Shown here: piece after piece, positions 63,737 to 64,000 of the stretch
How positions within the stretch are numbered: position 1 is the stretch's first letter
How the letters are laid out: each line of letters begins with the position of its first letter
Source of the DNA: Marinimicrococcus flavescens
Lineage (GTDB): Bacteria; Pseudomonadota; Alphaproteobacteria; Geminicoccales; Geminicoccaceae
DNA length: 64,000 nt
Direction of reading: 5' to 3'
Assembly (NCBI GenBank): GCA_029211145.1
Contig: JARGEQ010000104.1
Location: forward strand, 24,776 to 88,775
Made by a program: the position numbers and the translations under genes
The notes under the pieces: generated by a model
Databases searched by the model: none
Seen by the model: only the letters and a program-made list of their open reading frames with translations
Told to the model about the DNA's origin: nothing

Positions 63737-64000
63737 TCACCCGCACGCCGCCTGCCGCTGCCGCGCCTCCAGCCGGCGCCGCTGCGCCCGGTTGAGGGTG
63801 AAGGCCGGCGCCGGCTCGGGTTCGTGTTTGCCGTGCGCGCCGCGCATGGCGAGCAGCCGGGCGATGTCGCGGTCGGCCGCGGCGGCGGCCTCGGCCTCGA
63901 TCTGGGCGAGCTGTGCTGCCATGTCGGGTGTCGGGTTCGAGTTTTCCACGGTCTCGCGTCCGCGCGCCTCGCGGGCGGCGGCGAGCTCTCTCATGGCATG
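63737..64000 (-). CDS. Unknown protein with C-terminal LNRAQRRRLEA motif (cut by window edge)
   Basis: At least 85 residues ending TLNRAQRRRLEARQRQAACG, the same ending as the 221-residue protein at 22114. The visible part has a helical Ala/Glu-rich region (MAAQLAQIEAEAAAAADRDIARLLAMRG). An ATG lies at 63994, but the frame is open to the edge, so the start may lie outside and the conserved N-terminal motifs of the other copy may be there. Function unknown. Confidence 0.55.
   Translation of the reverse strand, partial: HAMRELAAAREARGRETVENSNPTPDMAAQLAQIEAEAAAAADRDIARLLAMRGAHGKHEPEPAPAFTLNRAQRRRLEARQRQAACG

Overview
The window is a 64 kb piece of a very GC-rich, densely coding bacterial chromosome. 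Gene content points to an alphaproteobacterium, probably of the Rhodospirillales/Geminicoccales kind. The basis is an AapJQMP-type amino-acid importer, TRAP transporters, a fused NarK1-NarK2, a caa3-like oxidase with fused subunits, and a local family of small proteins ending in an LNRAQRRRLEA motif. The taxonomic call is inference. No rRNA, tRNA, CRISPR array, insertion sequence or phage gene was seen.

Layout. 0-5.5 kb: a hydratase fragment and glyoxylate carboligase (gcl) read left, divergent from a dctPQM TRAP transporter that reads right and ends at a strong bidirectional hairpin. 5.5-17.3 kb: two tandem paralogous CHASE4-like/EAL proteins, membrane quinoprotein glucose dehydrogenase, dodecin, a TetR-like regulator, a zinc-free MDR oxidoreductase, a large PAS-GGDEF-EAL protein and a PEP-mutase/isocitrate-lyase-like enzyme. 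Three c-di-GMP proteins lie within 11 kb. 17.5-27.8 kb: two RND efflux pumps, one rightward and one leftward (the latter with a GbsR/MarR-type regulator), flanking an unknown small protein with its own AT-rich promoter. 27.8-38.5 kb: a complete respiratory nitrate reductase operon read leftward (narK1K2, narG, narH, narJ, narI, a PpiC-type isomerase, an unknown 110-residue protein) behind a perfect FNR/ANR box. 38.7-44.4 kb: the divergent caa3-like oxidase operon (subunit II with a cytochrome c domain and an apparent ATT start, a subunit I-III fusion, a small membrane protein, CtaG, a triheme cytochrome). 44.4-51.9 kb: a seven-gene, tightly overlapping operon (LacI regulator, four-part ABC importer, nucleoside hydrolase, adenine deaminase) that reads as a purine-nucleoside uptake and salvage system. 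52-56.1 kb: a three-gene exopolysaccharide O-acylation locus (unknown secreted protein, AlgI-like MBOAT acyltransferase, SGNH hydrolase). 56.2-63.4 kb: LysR regulator, PLP-dependent decarboxylase, GntR/FCD regulator and an AapJQMP-type ABC importer, with two operator-like inverted repeats. The window ends in a second LNRAQRRRLEA protein, cut by the edge.

How it works together. The respiratory block pairs oxygen respiration with anaerobic nitrate respiration across a 214-bp divergent region carrying the FNR site. The most promising little-described units are the purine operon with a PotABCD/ThiB-class importer, the decarboxylase/regulators/importer cluster with shared operator half-sites, the minimal acylation locus with an unknown secreted partner, and the unknown protein at the end of the nar operon.
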